From an uncultured Clostridiaceae bacterium (GTDB lineage Bacteria; Bacillota; Clostridia; TANB77; CAG-508), in the NCBI GenBank assembly GCA_958402495.1, contig CATXTS010000040.1, forward strand, positions 1 to 14,622: a stretch of 14,622 nucleotides of DNA, in the 5' to 3' direction. Every line of letters begins with the position of its first letter. Within the stretch, counting starts at the first letter, position 1. The position numbers were made by a program, and so were the translations under genes. The notes beneath the pieces are model-generated. The model was not told where the DNA came from and made no database searches. It saw only the letters and a list, made by a program, of their open reading frames with translations. Below, one piece after another: positions 13,550 to 14,622 of the stretch.

Positions 13550-14622
13550 ATGAAGTTAAAGACACAGAAAAACAAGGATGGCAAAATAAGAAATAGTGTA
13601 AAACAAGCAAAAGGTGTTACACTTATAGCATTGGTAATCACAATCATTGTGTTAATTATATTAGCAGGAGTAGCCATTAATACATTAGTTGGAGAAAACG
13701 GTATTATTACACAAGCCCAAAGAGCAAAAGAGGACACTGAACAAGGAAAAAGAGAGGAACAAGGAGGTTTATTGAGTTTAGAGCAACAAATAGATGAGGC
13801 TATTGGTCAAACCTATATAGTAGAAAAAGGAGTTAATAAACCAGTTTTAACAGCAGGAATGTCCCCTATTAAATTTAGAGAACCAACTAGTAGTGAAAAA
13901 GGTAAAGCAGAGAAAACAGAAAGCACCAATACAGACTGGTACGATTATAATGGTAAGAAATGGGCAAATGCCCAGACAGAAGATGGAAGTATGTGGGTAT
14001 GGATACCCAGATTTGCCTATAAAGTAAATACCAACACCTTCGATATCAAGTTCTTAATAGGAACAACAGACAATTATTATGATGAAAGTGGAAAAATACA
14101 AACAGCAAAAAGATGCACGAATATAAATGAAGATGTAGATACCAAAACAGGATATACTGTACATCCTGCATTTACTGATGAAACTCCTATTGGATATAGA
14201 AATGGAGGCTGGGATAAAGAATTAACTGGAATATGGGTAGCAAAATTTGAAGCAGGCTATGCTAGCGGAAATAACTCAGCCCCAGTTAAAGCAAGTAGTG
14301 TCAGCTATAGTCAAAGTAATGTCTGGGCAAGAGCTATAGAAGCAGGAACGGAAGGTGATTCTACTCAAACAGCCCGTAACTGGTTAGATGGAATTTATGG
14401 AAGTACAAAAACAGCTATTAAATATCCAACCTTTCAACCTGTTACTTATAGTATGAATTATATTAACCAAAATGATGCTTTTAACATAGCAAAAGCAATG
14501 AGCGAAGATGGAAACATATATGGACTAACAGAAGCAATAGACTCTCACTTAATGAAAAACAGTGAATGGGGAGCAGTAGCTTATCTTTCACAGAGCCAAT
14601 ATGGATTAAATGGAACAGATAT
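13550..14622 (+). CDS. Pilin-like surface protein with prepilin N-terminus and WVWIPRF/EWGAVAYL-type domain (3' partial)
   Basis: 357 codons are visible, open at the right edge. A basic leader of 22 residues ends KG, then VTLIALVITIIVLIILAGVAINTL, the class III/type IV prepilin layout with expected cleavage after G22. The usual Glu at +5 is Ala (A27). A helical, charged stretch follows (NGIITQAQRAKEDTEQGKRE, about 51-70), as in pilin alpha-1. The body (about 95-357) has TDWYDYNGKKWANAQ, SMWVWIPRFAYKV, GIWVAKFEAGYASG and SEWGAVAYLSQSQYG. I know these motifs from multi-copy pilin-like proteins of gut Clostridia, and they suggest a C-type-lectin/formylglycine-enzyme-like fold. A strong AAAGGAGG lies before the ATG. 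It is likely a membrane-anchored or filament-borne adhesin; the function and the machinery that processes it are not visible here. Confidence 0.8.
   Translation, partial: MKLKTQKNKDGKIRNSVKQAKGVTLIALVITIIVLIILAGVAINTLVGENGIITQAQRAKEDTEQGKREEQGGLLSLEQQIDEAIGQTYIVEKGVNKPVLTAGMSPIKFREPTSSEKGKAEKTESTNTDWYDYNGKKWANAQTEDGSMWVWIPRFAYKVNTNTFDIKFLIGTTDNYYDESGKIQTAKRCTNINEDVDTKTGYTVHPAFTDETPIGYRNGGWDKELTGIWVAKFEAGYASGNNSAPVKASSVSYSQSNVWARAIEAGTEGDSTQTARNWLDGIYGSTKTAIKYPTFQPVTYSMNYINQNDAFNIAKAMSEDGNIYGLTEAIDSHLMKNSEWGAVAYLSQSQYGLNGTD

Noticed and set aside
13525..13737. 70-codon minus-strand frame opposite the pilin-like gene
   Set aside because: It is a shadow of the prepilin hydrophobic segment on the other strand, with no ribosome site or family match.
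1..14622. tRNA, rRNA, CRISPR array or riboswitch
   Set aside because: I found no cloverleaf, rRNA motif, repeat-spacer pattern or recognisable riboswitch core on either strand by eye; a covariance-model scan would be needed to exclude small RNAs.

Overview
The window is AT-rich DNA (roughly 30-33% GC where I counted lines by hand) with strong GGAGG-type ribosome binding sites, TTG starts and short intergenic hairpin terminators. Together with a clear SpoIIID homologue (endospore regulator), an OmpR/histidine-kinase pair and a prepilin-like surface protein of a kind I associate with gut Clostridia, this points to a spore-forming low-GC Firmicute of class Clostridia. No rRNA, tRNA, CRISPR array or intact mobile element is visible.

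Layout. 1-1614: the tail of a secreted cadherin-like beta-sandwich protein, then a HlyD/MFP-type adaptor one base after it. 1625-2267: an unrecognised 153-aa gene on the minus strand with its own promoter and terminator and a somewhat higher GC content. 2168-2917: a gene-poor AT-rich stretch. 2918-4902: a response regulator and histidine kinase operon. 4924-7109: a minus-strand operon of a radical SAM protein (rSAM_link_UDG type) and its DUF4130 partner. These share a compact divergent promoter region with 7130-7906, a fusion of two MazG-like NTP pyrophosphohydrolase domains. 8033-8724: a HEPN/MNT toxin-antitoxin-type pair whose HEPN frame is cut by a TAA at codon 26. 8725-9291: an intergenic region with a decayed TnpB/OrfB transposase and inverted repeats. 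9292-11773: a P-type cation ATPase with its own promoter and terminator. 11791-12845 (minus): a membrane-anchored protein of unknown function preceded by the broken 3' part of an HExxHxxGxxD zinc metalloprotease. 12906-13217: spoIIID. 13305-14622: a pilin-like surface protein that runs off the right edge.

How the parts fit. The radical SAM/DUF4130 pair and the tandem MazG protein suggest a small DNA and nucleotide-pool maintenance neighbourhood, read outward from two good sigma-A promoters whose -35 boxes are 20 bp apart. Both outer parts of the window carry cell-surface genes. The stretch from 8.0 to 12.9 kb is an erosion zone. It holds three broken genes (HEPN, TnpB, metalloprotease), and in two of the three cases an intact gene that looks like a partner remains beside the broken one.

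Start sites matter here. For the radical SAM gene, the ATPase and spoIIID, the longest open frame begins inside promoter or ribosome-binding sequence, and I give the shorter supported start.
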